Below, piece after piece: positions 25,906-35,465 of a stretch of 64,000 nt of DNA. A program made the translations under genes and the position numbers. Within the stretch, counting starts at the first letter, position 1, and each line of letters starts with the position of its first letter. Source of the DNA: JAJDXW01 sp965214795 (GTDB lineage: Bacteria > Pseudomonadota > Gammaproteobacteria > HK1); contig OZ243976.1 in NCBI GenBank assembly GCA_965214795.1, positions 434,001-498,000 on the forward strand. The letters are read 5' to 3'. The notes beneath the pieces were generated by a model. That model saw nothing but the letters and a program-made list of their open reading frames with translations, had not been told where the DNA came from and searched no databases.

Positions 25906-26603
25906 AGCTCGCGGATGCGATCATCGTTCACGAGATCGCGCGACGCACCCTCGAGCGCGACCCGCCCCGTCTCGAGCGCATAAGCGCGGCTCGAGACCCG
26001 AAGCGCCATCCGCGAGTTCTGCTCGACGAGGATGAGGCTCACCCGATCCTCGCGGTTGATGGCGAGGATCGCGCGCGCGATCTCCTGCACGAGCATCGGC
26101 GCGAGCCCGAGGGAGGGCTCGTCGAGGAGCAGCAGGCGCGGGCGGGCCATCAGGGCCCGGCCGATGGCGAGCATCTGCTGCTCGCCGCCGCTCATGGTAC
26201 CCGCGGCCTGGCTCCGGCGCTCGCGAAGCCGCGGAAACCGCTCGAAGACCCGCTCGACGTCGGCCGCGATCGCCCGCCGGCCCCGCCGCAGGAACGCCCC
26301 CATGAGCAGGTTGTCCATGACGGAGAGGTACGGGAAGACCCGCCGCCCCTCGGGGACCATGGCGACCCCGAGGGCCACGACGGCGTCCGGGCGGAGACCG
26401 TCGATGCGCCGCCCGTCGAGATGGATCTCGCCCGAGGCGAGCCGCGCGAGCCCGGTGATGGCGCGAAGGGTTGTCGTCTTGCCGGCTCCGTTCGCCCCGA
26501 TGAGGGCCACGATGTCACCCTCGTCGAGCTCCACCGACACGTCCGTGATGGCGCGCACCTGGTCGTAGCGCACCGAGAGGTCCGCGGCCCGGAAGTAGCT
26601 CAC
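25890..26603 (-). CDS. livF: Branched-chain amino acid/amide ABC transporter ATP-binding protein LivF
   Basis: A 237-residue ABC ATPase of the LivF class. Walker A GANGAGKTT, signature LSGGEQ-like MSGGEQQMLAIGRALM, Walker B LLLLDEPSLGLAP and the family ending RIRELYLGG are all present. It energises uptake through LivH/LivM. GTG start 26603 overlaps the livG stop by four bases. The operon lies among allantoin genes, so its solute may be a ureide, amide or purine derivative rather than leucine. Confidence 0.95.
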   Translation of the reverse strand: MSYFRAADLSVRYDQVRAITDVSVELDEGDIVALIGANGAGKTTTLRAITGLARLASGEIHLDGRRIDGLRPDAVVALGVAMVPEGRRVFPYLSVMDNLLMGAFLRRGRRAIAADVERVFERFPRLRERRSQAAGTMSGGEQQMLAIGRALMARPRLLLLDEPSLGLAPMLVQEIARAILAINREDRVSLILVEQNSRMALRVSSRAYALETGRVALEGASRDLVNDDRIRELYLGG

Positions 26604-27481
26604 CCCGGCCCCTCCTCCCCGACCCCGCGCGCCTTCTTCGCCGCCTCGCCGGCCGCCTCGCCGGCCCCATCCGTCGCACCCGCCGCGTCCGCCTCCGCGC
26701 CCCCTTCGGCTTCCGGCTCGTCCTCCGGGCGCCCGAGATAGGCTTCGATGACCCGCACGTCACGCTGGACCTCGGCGGGCGCCCCCTCCGCGATCTTCCG
26801 CCCGAAGTTGAGCACCACCACCCGGTCGCTGATCCGCATGACCGCGCGCATGTCGTGCTCGACGAGGAGCACCGTGACCCCCCGATCGCGGATCCCGCGC
26901 ACCATGTCCATTGCCCGGTCGGTCTCCTCGGGGTTCATGCCCGCGAAGGGCTCGTCGAGCAACACGACGCGGGGGTTGGCGGCCATCGCGATCGCGATGC
27001 CGAGGGCACGGAGATATCCGTGGGGAAGGTTGCGGGCGGTCTCGCCCGCGACCGCCCCGAGACCGAGGTAGTCGAGGATCTCTCGCGCGCTCTCGCGGAA
27101 GGCGGCCTCCGAGGCGCGCGCCCGCCGGCTGCCGAAGAAGAAGCCGGCGAGGGACGCATCGCCCTGGAGATGGTGGGCGACGACCACGTTCTCGAGCGCC
27201 GTCATCTCCCGGAATATGGTCGTCTCCTGGAACGTCCGGACCACCCCGCGCCGGGCGACGGCGTGCGGGGACTGGCCCGTGATCTCCTCCCCGGCGAGCC
27301 GGACCCGACCCCCCGTCGGCCGGAGAAAGGCGGTGATCAGCTTGAACAAGGTGCTCTTGCCGGCCCCGTTCGGGCCGATGATGCTGAGGATCCGGCGCTC
27401 CTCGACCGAGAACGTCACCTCGTCGACCGCGGTGAGGCCCCCGAAGCGCTTCGTGAGGCTCTCGACCTCGAGGAGGCTCAC
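26600..27481 (-). CDS. livG: Branched-chain amino acid/amide ABC transporter ATP-binding protein LivG
   Basis: A 293-residue ABC ATPase. Walker A is GPNGAGKST, the degenerate signature is NLPHGYLRALGIAIAMA (the usual LivG variant), Walker B is VVLLDEPFAGMNPEET, and the switch is LVEHDM. The C terminus carries an extra Ala/Glu/Gly-rich tail of ~40 residues (EAEGGAEADAAGATDGAGE), likely disordered. GTG 27481 overlaps the livM stop by four bases. Confidence 0.93.
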   Translation of the reverse strand: MSLLEVESLTKRFGGLTAVDEVTFSVEERRILSIIGPNGAGKSTLFKLITAFLRPTGGRVRLAGEEITGQSPHAVARRGVVRTFQETTIFREMTALENVVVAHHLQGDASLAGFFFGSRRARASEAAFRESAREILDYLGLGAVAGETARNLPHGYLRALGIAIAMAANPRVVLLDEPFAGMNPEETDRAMDMVRGIRDRGVTVLLVEHDMRAVMRISDRVVVLNFGRKIAEGAPAEVQRDVRVIEAYLGRPEDEPEAEGGAEADAAGATDGAGEAAGEAAKKARGVGEEGPG

Positions 27482-28569
27482 GCCCGTTTCTCCGGAAGGT
27501 CGAGCCGTCTCCGCCGGCCCGAGGCGGAGCCGGGGCCGCGGCCGGAACCGCGGCCGGAGTCGTCGGGACCGCCGGAGTTGCCGGAACCGCCGCGGGAGCC
27601 TTCGCCGCCGGGCGCCCTCCCCGGCCGGCGCAGGCTGAGCAGCCCGTTCGGGAGCCAGAGCATGAGCCCGATCATGAGGAGGGCGTAGATGAGTGGCTGG
27701 TATTCGTTCAGGCCGTGCAGGAATTCGAACGCGATGAACAGGACGAAGGTCCCGACCAGGGGGCCGAAGACGTAGCCGAGACCGCCGAGGAAACAGTAGA
27801 GCATGAGATAGATCGAGTCCTGCACCTGGAACGAGGACGGGTAGACGCTCTGCTGGACGACGAGGAAAAACGCGCCGCCGACCCCGCCCAGGAACGATCC
27901 GATCGCGAACGCGACGACCCGCAGCCGCGCCACGTTGACCCCGATGGACGAGGCGAGATCCTCGTTCTGCTGGAGCGACCGGAAGAGCCATCCGAGCCGG
28001 CTGTTGACGATGCGGTAGAGCGCGGCGAACGTCGCGACCGCGAGCAGGGTTGCGAGACAGAAGAGGGCGACGTGGGGATTCACCTCCCCGAAGTCCGGGA
28101 CGAGGGTCAGCCCGAACACCTCGACCGCCCCCGGCAGCGGGATGTTGAGGATCCCCCTGGGCCCCCCGGTGATCGACGAGAACGACTGGGCGCTCAGGCG
28201 CGCGGCCTCGGTGAGGCTCAGGGTCACCATCGCGAAGTAGACGCCCTTCAGGCGGAGGATCGGAAAGCCGATCGCGCATGCGAAGAGGGCCGCGACGAAG
28301 CCCGCAAGGGGCAGCGCGATCCAGAACGAGAGCCCGAGCTTGGCGATGGCGATCGCCGCCGCGTACTGCCCGAGAAGGGCGAACGCGCCCTGGCCGATGT
28401 GGATGCGGCCGATGTAGAACATGAGCCAGACCCCGGCGCTGATGACGCTCAAGGCCGACGCGGTGGTCAGCACCCCGATGTCGTAGGGCCGGTCGCCGAT
28501 CGCGAGCGGTACTCCCACGAGCCACACGAGGACGAGCGCGGCGGCGAGGACGGCGGCTCTCGGGGACAT
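27478..28569 (-). CDS. livM: Branched-chain amino acid/amide ABC transporter permease LivM
   Basis: A 363-residue inner-membrane permease with about ten hydrophobic segments. Family motifs are FYIGRIHIGQGAFALLGQYA near residue 55 and RSLQQNEDLASSIGVNVARLR in the cytoplasmic EAA-like loop. The last ~45 residues are a Gly/Ser/Arg-rich tail (GGEGSRGGSGNSGG) beyond the normal LivM end. It forms a heterodimer with LivH. Confidence 0.93.
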   Translation of the reverse strand: MSPRAAVLAAALVLVWLVGVPLAIGDRPYDIGVLTTASALSVISAGVWLMFYIGRIHIGQGAFALLGQYAAAIAIAKLGLSFWIALPLAGFVAALFACAIGFPILRLKGVYFAMVTLSLTEAARLSAQSFSSITGGPRGILNIPLPGAVEVFGLTLVPDFGEVNPHVALFCLATLLAVATFAALYRIVNSRLGWLFRSLQQNEDLASSIGVNVARLRVVAFAIGSFLGGVGGAFFLVVQQSVYPSSFQVQDSIYLMLYCFLGGLGYVFGPLVGTFVLFIAFEFLHGLNEYQPLIYALLMIGLMLWLPNGLLSLRRPGRAPGGEGSRGGSGNSGGPDDSGRGSGRGPGSASGRRRRLDLPEKRA

Positions 28570-28591
28570 TCCTTCCGCTCCGGCCCCGGGT

Positions 28592-29452
28592 CTAGCCCCA
28601 GGGCTTGCCCATGAGGCCCTGGGGCCGGATGGCGAGGAACACGATGATGACGAGGAAGAGCATGAGGTAGGTCTCGCCGCCGGGGAAGAAACGGTAGCCG
28701 AGCGACTCCGCCATGCCGAGGATGAATCCGCCGAGGATGGCCCCGGACACGACCCCGGCGCCCCCGATCATCACCATGATGAACGCCTTGATCGAGATCG
28801 AGGTGCCGAGCCCGCTGTTCACCCCGGAGATCACGACGAGCAGGGAGCCCGCGAGGCCGGCGAGGGCAGCCCCGATCGCGAACCCGAGCATCCCGTAGCG
28901 TTCCACGTTCACCCCCTGGAGCAGGGCCGCCTCCCGGTCCTGGGCGATGGCCCGAAGCCCGCGTCCCATGCGGGTCTGGCGCATGAAGACGATGAATCCG
29001 ACGATGAGGGCGGCCGCGAGGGCCATGACGACGATGCGGCTGTAGGGAAGGTACGCGTCCCCGATGCGGGCGACGCCCGGCGCGAGAGAGGGCACGCCGC
29101 GGTGCTTCTCCCCGAAGAAGATGAGAATGAGGCTCTCGAGCAGCAGCGCGGTGCCGGCCGCGACCAGCATGGAGCTCTCCTCGCGCGCCCCGTGGCGGAG
29201 CACGCGCCGAAAGAAGAACTTGTCGAAGAGCGCCCCGGTGACGCACAGGGTGAGCGCCGTCGCGACGAGGGCGAGGGGGAACGGCAGGCCGAGGACCCCG
29301 TATACGTAGTACGTGACGAACCCTCCGAGCACGTACATCTGCCCGTGGGCGAAGTTGAGCACTCCCATCAGGCCGAAAATGAGGGTGAGGCCGAGCGCGA
29401 TGAGGGCGTACTGACACCCCAGGTAGATCCCGTTGACGAGGACCTGTTCCAT
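28592..29452 (-). CDS. livH: Branched-chain amino acid/amide ABC transporter permease LivH
   Basis: A 286-residue inner-membrane permease. It has the canonical N terminus MEQVLVNGIYLGCQYALIAL, the motif GLMGVLNFAHGQMYVLG, the cytoplasmic loop RGLRAIAQDREAALLQGVN and the terminal PQGLMGKPWG. ATG 29452 is chosen over a TTG nine bases earlier since it gives the family start. It is the first gene of the livHMGF group; the binding-protein gene lies 595 bases upstream, with a repeat between. Confidence 0.93.
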   Translation of the reverse strand: MEQVLVNGIYLGCQYALIALGLTLIFGLMGVLNFAHGQMYVLGGFVTYYVYGVLGLPFPLALVATALTLCVTGALFDKFFFRRVLRHGAREESSMLVAAGTALLLESLILIFFGEKHRGVPSLAPGVARIGDAYLPYSRIVVMALAAALIVGFIVFMRQTRMGRGLRAIAQDREAALLQGVNVERYGMLGFAIGAALAGLAGSLLVVISGVNSGLGTSISIKAFIMVMIGGAGVVSGAILGGFILGMAESLGYRFFPGGETYLMLFLVIIVFLAIRPQGLMGKPWG

Positions 29453-29563
29453 GCGTCTCAACCGGTTCGGGACGCCGCCGGCCGCGGGCGGGAAGCCGCG
29501 GGGCGGGAAGCCGCGGGCTCGCGGCGGAGGTGGCGCGGGACGCCCGTGCGCCCCCGCGCCGAG

Positions 29564-29773
29564 CCGAAAAAATCACCGACTTTCGTCGCGAGGGCGCCAA
29601 GATGCCCCACGATCTCATGGAGGAACGGGCCGCACGGACCGAAAGAGCGCGTGCGCGCTGCTGAAGGCGTAGTCGACACTAGCGCGTGCGCGCTGTCGAA
29701 GCGGCTTGAGGGAGTACGGCCCGCTACCACGAGCGGATTGGCGGCCACAGCAGGAAGTCGGTGATTTTTTCGG
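29564..29773 (+). repeat. MITE-like repeat A, copy 2 (210 bp)
   Basis: Perfect 19-bp terminal inverted repeats CCGAAAAAATCACCGACTT lie at 29564-29582 and, inverted, at 29755-29773. The internal ~130 bp match copy 1 (811-1012) and copy 3. It sits in the 595-base gap (29453-30047) between the livK-type gene and livH. Nothing else is recognised in that gap. Confidence 0.8.
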
Positions 29774-30047
29774 CCTGGCAGGGCGCGGACGCCGCCCGGG
29801 ACCCACCGGGGCCGCTCCGCGGCGGCCGGGACGGCCCCGGTGCGGTCTTCCGCCTCGTTCCGGGCCCCGTTGCGCGCCTCCCGGACCGAACGCTCACCGC
29901 GCCGGACGGGAGGCCCCCGGAACGGGAGCTCCCCGGAAGAGAGGGCGCCGCCCGTGGAAACGCTCCGCCGACACGGAGGACGCTCCACCGGGCAGCGCCG
30001 CGCGAACGGGCCGCGTCACCCGCGGCCCACGGACCCGCCGCTTCGGA

Positions 30048-31250
30048 CTATTCCACCGAACCCACGAAGAGGGTCCGGAACTCGCCGTCGCGGTACTCGT
30101 TGACGACCATCGGGATCGGGAGCTGGCGAGGCTGCTCGAAGAACCCGGTGCCGACGTAGGCGAGCGAGTTCTCGCCCTTGAGCAGCCGGTTCTCGACGCT
30201 GAGGCTCGGCATGGCCGCCTTGAACGCCTCGATGTCGTCGATCGCCGCCTTGCCCGCGAGCTTGAGGGTCTCGATGATCATCTCGAGGGCGTAGACCTTC
30301 GTCCCCGCCTCGTCGTTCCACTCCCCGACGTGCGCGACGTATGCCTCGCGGAACGCGTTCATGTAGTCGTCCGAGATCTCCGGGGTACTCGCGCCGCCGA
30401 CCGAGATGAACCCGTTCGCCGCGTCCCCCGCCACCTCGGACAGGATCTTCGCGTCCTGGGCGGTCTCGGTGCTGAGCAGGCCCCCGTAGCCGAGCTCGCG
30501 GGCGGTCTTGATGAGGAGCGGAGCGTCGGACGGGGCTACCCCGGAGAGCACGATGAGGTCCGGGGCGAGCGGGACGATGCGGGACATCACCGGGAAGAAG
30601 TCGGTGGTCCCGGGCTCGTAGGTGTCCTCGGAGGCGAGGACATCGAGACCGAGGGCGTTGGCCGCGTCCACCCCTTCGGAGCGCTGATTGAGAGGGTCGG
30701 CCTCGTTCCGGGCCACGAACGCGATGGACTTGACCCCGTTCTCCTCCATCAGGCGCTTGTAGATGACCGGCCCCGCCTGGTAGGAGGCGATCATGCCGAG
30801 CACCGAGTTGCTGCGGGGTGGGGAGTACAGGGTCTTGTCGAACGCGTAGGGGAAGTTCATCGCCCCCGCCTCCTCGAGGACCGGTACGACGGCCTGCGCG
30901 GTGGTGTCGACGTTCGGCCCGATGATGTACCGGATCCCCTCGCCGGTGTGCTTGCGCGCCCCGTTGATCGACAGCTTCGGATCGTTCTTGTCGTCGATCG
31001 AGGAGACCTCGATCACGTACTTCTCGCCATCGATCTCGACCCCGCCCAGGTCGTTGTACATCTTGGCGGTGACTTCCGCGCAGTAGCGGTTGACGAGACC
31101 CCAGGAGGCGGCCGGGCCGCTCATCACCCCGAGCACGCCGATCTTGAGGGTCCCGGCCTGGGCCGGCGCGGCCGCGAGCAGGGTGGCCCCGAGCGCGAGC
31201 GCAGCGGCGGACGCCGCCGTGGACGCAATGGTTCGTAACGACTTCATCAT
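30048..31250 (-). CDS. ABC transporter substrate-binding protein, LivK/amide-binding type
   Basis: A 400-residue periplasmic binding protein with a Sec signal peptide (residues 1-32, ending AAAPAQA-GT). The mature sequence starts TLKIGVLGVMSGPAASWG, as in the Leu/Ile/Val- and amide-binding family, with GVEIDGEKYVIEV and IGPNVDTTAQAVVPVL further on. ATG 31250 has AAGGAG five bases upstream. It is first in the liv direction and diverges from the allantoinase gene puuE, which makes ureides or related amides plausible ligands. Confidence 0.92.
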   Translation of the reverse strand: MMKSLRTIASTAASAAALALGATLLAAAPAQAGTLKIGVLGVMSGPAASWGLVNRYCAEVTAKMYNDLGGVEIDGEKYVIEVSSIDDKNDPKLSINGARKHTGEGIRYIIGPNVDTTAQAVVPVLEEAGAMNFPYAFDKTLYSPPRSNSVLGMIASYQAGPVIYKRLMEENGVKSIAFVARNEADPLNQRSEGVDAANALGLDVLASEDTYEPGTTDFFPVMSRIVPLAPDLIVLSGVAPSDAPLLIKTARELGYGGLLSTETAQDAKILSEVAGDAANGFISVGGASTPEISDDYMNAFREAYVAHVGEWNDEAGTKVYALEMIIETLKLAGKAAIDDIEAFKAAMPSLSVENRLLKGENSLAYVGTGFFEQPRQLPIPMVVNEYRDGEFRTLFVGSVE

Positions 31251-31642
31251 TGAGACTCCTTCGGTGGAGCTCCTCGCGGAGCTCGTCGTGGTTGGTTCCG
31301 TGCCGCATCGCGCTCCGGAGCGGATGCGGTTCCGCGGCGCGGTCGACCCCTCACGGTCGACCCCGCACGATTCGGATTTTGCAATTTGCGTGCCGGATCG
31401 CCGCCACGCGCCCGTTCTCGCCCGCACCCGCCGGGCCTTCGGCCGCGTCGGTCCTCAAGCCGTGCCGGCCGGTGGTCGTCCGAAGCACCCGGCGGCGGGT
31501 TCGGGGCCAGGGCCGGCCGCGGACGCACCTGGATGGTGCGAAACCCCGCGCGATTCGCACCGTCCCGGCGCGCGCGGCGCGCACTATATGCGCGTGTACC
31601 ATGACGCGCAAACCCTCCCTCCCAGCAACTGGCGGCATAACG
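31251..31642. other. Divergent intergenic region between livK-type gene and puuE
   Basis: This 392-base spacer must hold the promoters of both divergent units. A TATATG at 31585-31590, in the otherwise extremely G+C-rich CGCGCACTATATGCGCG, is a candidate -10 or operator for puuE, but no matching -35 is clear. Nothing coding is recognised. Confidence 0.4.
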
Positions 31643-32554
31643 ATGAGCGATACCTACCCGAGAGACATGCGCGGATTCGGGCGCAACCCACCGCATCCCG
31701 CGTGGCCGGACGAAGCCCGCGCGGCGGTGCAGTTCGTCATCAACTATGAAGAGGGTGCGGAGAACTGCATTCTCCACGGAGACCCCGCATCGGAGTCCTT
31801 CCTCTCCGAGATCATGGGCGCCCGGCCCCTCCCCGGCCAGCGCAACATGAACATGGAGTCCCTCTACGAGTACGGCAGCCGGGCCGGGTTCTGGCGCCTC
31901 CACCGCATCTTCACTTCCCGTCAGGTGCCGGTGACCGTCTACGGGGTGGCGATGGCGCTCGAGCGCAACCCCGAGGCGGTGGCCGCGATGAACGAGGCCG
32001 GCTGGGAGATCGCGAGCCACGGGTACCGCTGGATCGACTACCAGAACGTCGACGTCGACACCGAACGCGAGCATCTCCGAAAGGCCATCGAGATCCAGAC
32101 CCGGGTGGCCGGGGAACGCCCCCTCGGCTGGTACACGGGCCGGAACAGCCCCAACACCCGCCGCCTCGTGGTGGAGGAAGGGGGGTTCCTCTACGACGCG
32201 GACTCGTACGCGGACGAGCTGCCCTACTGGAACACCGAGCACGGACGGCCGCACCTCATCGTGCCGTACACCCTCGACGCCAACGACATGCGGTTCGCGA
32301 CCCCGCAGGGGTTCAACTCGGGCGACCAGTTCTTCGCCTACCTCCGGGACTGCTTCGACGTCCTCTACGAGGAGGGGGCGGATTCACCCCGGATGATGTC
32401 GGTCGGGCTGCATTGCCGGCTCGTCGGCCGGCCGGCCCGAGCCGCCGCCCTCGCTCGTTTCATCGACCACGTCCGCAACCACGACCGGGTGTGGGTGTGC
32501 CGGCGCATCGACATCGCGCGCCACTGGCACGAGCGCCATCCCTGGTCGGGCTGA
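31643..32554 (+). CDS. puuE: Allantoinase, PuuE (polysaccharide-deacetylase-fold) type
   Basis: A 303-residue protein of the PuuE group, cofactor-independent allantoinases with a polysaccharide-deacetylase-like (beta/alpha) barrel that open the hydantoin ring of allantoin to allantoate. Matching segments are YPRDMRGFGRNPPHPAWP at the N terminus, FVINYEEGAENCILHGD, EIASHGYRWIDYQNVD and GWYTGRNSPNTRRL. The length is as expected. It provides the substrate for AllC at 20709 and thus links the two halves of the allantoin block. Confidence 0.92.
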   Translation: MSDTYPRDMRGFGRNPPHPAWPDEARAAVQFVINYEEGAENCILHGDPASESFLSEIMGARPLPGQRNMNMESLYEYGSRAGFWRLHRIFTSRQVPVTVYGVAMALERNPEAVAAMNEAGWEIASHGYRWIDYQNVDVDTEREHLRKAIEIQTRVAGERPLGWYTGRNSPNTRRLVVEEGGFLYDADSYADELPYWNTEHGRPHLIVPYTLDANDMRFATPQGFNSGDQFFAYLRDCFDVLYEEGADSPRMMSVGLHCRLVGRPARAAALARFIDHVRNHDRVWVCRRIDIARHWHERHPWSG

Positions 32555-32565
32555 TCCCGCCGCCC

Positions 32566-32692
32566 CCCGGCAGGACCATCTTTGCCGTGAAAATAGACTC
32601 GGGAGGGCCGTCTTCGCGACGCCGGACCTTTTCGTGCGACGGGGTGGCCGGCCCGTCCATGCGTGTTTTGTCGTAACCGAGTGCCGGCCGCG
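32566..32692 (-). repeat. Repeat D, copy of the second sub-element
   Basis: In the 335-base gap 32555-32889, about 125 bases are shared in inverted orientation with 35585-35692 (minus strand ACACGCATGGACGGGCC, then GAAAAGGTCCGGCGTCGCG). Between 32690 and 32889 the sequence is low-complexity, with a duplicated CCGCCCCCCGCCGGCGCGGCGG motif region, and nothing coding is seen. Confidence 0.55.
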
Positions 32693-32889
32693 GGAAAGGC
32701 AAGTGCGAGTCCGCGCGGGAATCCGCGAGCCGCCGCCCCCCCGCCGGCGCGGCGGGAAACGCCCCGAGCGCCTCGCGCGCGGTGGCATGGAACGCCGCCC
32801 CGCGCACGCGCGGCGGAAGAAAAAGGATGAACGTTTCGTTTTGATCGCGCGACCGCCGCCCCCCGCCGGCGCGGCGGAAGACCGGGCGA

Positions 32890-33804
32890 TCAGATCACCC
32901 GCCCGGCGTGCCCGCTCCGGGTGACCGACGTGTCGGCCAGCGACTCGAGCACCTTCGTCACGCACCAGTTGTCCTCGCCGGCGAAGCGGGTGATCCCCGC
33001 CTGGAACAGCTCGTAGGCCTGGGCCACCGAGAAGAGCGGCGCGCCCACCTCGCGCGCCAAGTCCATGACGATGCAGAGATCCTTGTACATCGTGGCGATG
33101 TTGCTGCCGGTGCCGACGAACTCCCGGTCGACGACCCGCTGGATCGCGTTCGCGACGAGGGGCGAGCCGGCATCGCTGTTGGAGAATACGCGCTCGAGAG
33201 TCGAGCCGGCGAGGCCCGCTTTCGAGCCGAACACGGCCGCCTCGAAGACCCCCGCGAACACCCCCCCGATGAGGGCCTGGAGCGCCGCCTTGGCCACCTG
33301 CCCCTGGCCGGGGCGCTCGCCGGTCACCACGATCTGCTTCGAGATCGCCTCGAGCACCGGCCGTACCCGCTCGATCGCATCCGGGTCGCCCGCCGGATAG
33401 AGGTTGAGCTTGCCGGCGTCGGCGCCGTGCTTGCCGCCCGACACCGGGGTGTCGATCAGGGTGATCCCGTGCTCGCGCAGGTCCGCCGCGATGCCTTCCG
33501 CCTCTCCCGGCCGAATCGTCGCCGACAGCAGCACGATCCCGTCCCGCTCCATGCCCCGTGCGAGCCCCTCCGGTCCGAGGGCCGCGTCCCGCGCCTGGTC
33601 TCCGTTCAGCACCATGACGAAGGCGGCCTGCGAACGTTCTCCCACCGCCGCCGCGCTCTCCGCCGGGTGGCCGCCCGCGCGTTCGAGCCACTCCAGCCGG
33701 ACCGGAGCGCGATCGTATCCATGCACGTTGAAGCCGGCGCGAAGAAGGTTTCCGACCATGCCGGAACCCATGTCGCCCAACCCGACGAACCCGATGTCTT
33801 TCAT
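32890..33804 (-). CDS. NAD-dependent 2-hydroxyacid/3-oxoacid reductase (GlxR/HIBADH family)
   Basis: A 304-residue beta-hydroxyacid dehydrogenase. The Rossmann motif GFVGLGDMGSGMVGNLL is N-terminal, the substrate-binding TPVSGGKHGAD is present, and the catalytic lysine lies in GQVAKAALQALIGG. ATG 33804 has AGGAG seven bases upstream. Tartronate-semialdehyde reductase (GlxR), used to assimilate glyoxylate from allantoin, fits the neighbourhood. 3-hydroxyisobutyrate or L-threonate dehydrogenase are alternatives the sequence does not exclude. Confidence 0.8.
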   Translation of the reverse strand: MKDIGFVGLGDMGSGMVGNLLRAGFNVHGYDRAPVRLEWLERAGGHPAESAAAVGERSQAAFVMVLNGDQARDAALGPEGLARGMERDGIVLLSATIRPGEAEGIAADLREHGITLIDTPVSGGKHGADAGKLNLYPAGDPDAIERVRPVLEAISKQIVVTGERPGQGQVAKAALQALIGGVFAGVFEAAVFGSKAGLAGSTLERVFSNSDAGSPLVANAIQRVVDREFVGTGSNIATMYKDLCIVMDLAREVGAPLFSVAQAYELFQAGITRFAGEDNWCVTKVLESLADTSVTRSGHAGRVI

Positions 33805-34704
33805 GTCGATACTCCTGGTGCGACGTCCGGGGAAGGTCTCCGGGCAGGGTTGCCGGGTGGGGGTGGTTGCGCCCTGGCCGATGCAATCGGAGCCGCCGCC
33901 GCGCGCGGCGAGCGGCCCTCGATTCGGACATTGGAGATTCCGGTCGGTCGGCGGCCGTTCGCATCCGCGTTCGCGGACACGGCTCGGCCTTCCGTCCGGC
34001 GGCGGGCGGCAGTCACGGCAAGCGGCTGTTTCGCCAGAGGAAAGGAGAGGAATCCGAGTCGGAGCGCGCCTCGGAACGCAAGGACCTCACGGCCGGGAGC
34101 ATCGCCACCGCATCCTGGGACCGCTCGAGGCACTCCGTTTCCGGACCACGAATAGTACTTTACGTTCTGCGGGCGCAGAACGACAAGACCGATTCCCGGA
34201 AAATTGCCGTATTTCCTTCGGGATTTCCAATCGAATCGGCCGATCGTGCCGCCCGGAGCGGAACCCCGGCCCCCGGAACGGGGCCGCGGAGCCCGAGCGG
34301 ACCGCCGGGAGCTCCCCGTACCGCCGCCGGAACGAAGGGCCGGAAGACCCGCCCCGCCCCCTCCTTCCGGTCTCCCCGATGCCATTCGACGCGGCGGGTC
34401 GATTGGCCGAAGGCACAACCCGACCTCGTACCGACGCGCTCATTTCGGGCTACGCTTCGGACTGCGCTGCGCCCACCTCCCTGCATCCCGCGCCCCGCGT
34501 CCGACCCTCGGTCAGCCCGGCGCAGGACGGCCCTGGGTCCGGCCCCCGGATCGTATACGTCATACGTCGCCGCGCTCGGAGTATGATGCCGGTGGAGAAA
34601 CGTGCCATCGACCGACATCGCGGCGGTCGGTCGGGTGCTTGCCTGCTTCTGCGGCGAAGTTGCGCGCAACGGGCGCTTCGACACGGGTCAGAAGGAGAAA
34701 GAGC
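33805..34704. other. 900-bp gene-free region with short palindromes
   Basis: No frame here resembles a protein. A perfect 8-bp inverted repeat GTTCTGCG-GG-CGCAGAAC at 34164-34181 lies in an AT-richer patch and could be an operator. A diverged copy of repeat C lies at about 34393-34423. The last 20 bases hold the GAAGGAG ribosome site of the next gene. Confidence 0.45.
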
Positions 34705-35439
34705 ATGAAGTTCGAGATCGAGAGCACGCTCGCGGAACGCCTCGCCGCCGGCCATCGGGCCGAGACCGCCCGGCGCCGGACCGCGGATGCGGGTGCGGCC
34801 GGCGCACGAGCCAGCGAGGCGACGGAGGCCCTGGAGGCCCTGCTCCATCCGATCCGCCGAGCGATCCTTGACCACTGCCCCTCGGTGCGGTTCATGCAGG
34901 AGGCCGACACCCGGATCGCCAAGGTCGGACCGGGAGTCCTCCTGTGGACCTGGGCGGTCCCGGTAGGCCCCGACGGCTGGAGCTGCGAGCCCGACGTGCG
35001 GCCCGCGTTCGACGTCGCGGCCCATGCCGAGATCGGCGTGAAGGTGCTCTGCGGCGAGGACGCAAGCGCGGGAGCGGGCCACCAGACCGGCGACCGGGGC
35101 CGGGTCCATTCCCTGTGGTACTGCGACGCGTTCGAGGCGGATCGCTTCGAGTGGGCCGAGCTCGGCTTCGTCGTCACCAAGGAGGACGGCAGCATGTTCG
35201 CGGGCGAGGGCATCGCCCCGAGCGCCCGCGCCCCCGGTCCGCGGGTGGCCGCCGCCCTTGCGGACCGCGGAGGGACGCTCCGGCTCGGCTATCCGTTCAT
35301 CGCCCTCTCCGGCGAGGACGCGCGGCACGACTTCGTCTCCCGCTGGCTCGGCTGGTTCGCCGACGCCGCCCTCGGCGAGTTCCAGCGGGGGATGCTGGCA
35401 CCCATCGATCCCGAGTTCGGGGACTGGCGCAGGAGCTGA
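34705..35439 (+). CDS. Hypothetical protein, 244 residues
   Basis: A soluble protein with a clear GAAGGAG ribosome site seven bases before ATG 34705. Residues 1-50 are helical and Ala/Glu/Arg-rich, and the rest is mixed with many Trp residues (LLWTWAVPVGPDGWSCEPD, HSLWYCDAFEADRFEWAELGF). I see no signal peptide, membrane segment or known motif. It stands alone between a long gene-free region and a repeat. Codon use is normal for the window, so it is very likely a real gene of unknown function. Confidence 0.65.
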   Translation: MKFEIESTLAERLAAGHRAETARRRTADAGAAGARASEATEALEALLHPIRRAILDHCPSVRFMQEADTRIAKVGPGVLLWTWAVPVGPDGWSCEPDVRPAFDVAAHAEIGVKVLCGEDASAGAGHQTGDRGRVHSLWYCDAFEADRFEWAELGFVVTKEDGSMFAGEGIAPSARAPGPRVAAALADRGGTLRLGYPFIALSGEDARHDFVSRWLGWFADAALGEFQRGMLAPIDPEFGDWRRS

Positions 35440-35465
35440 TCGCCCCCCAGGGGAGCGCGTCCGCG

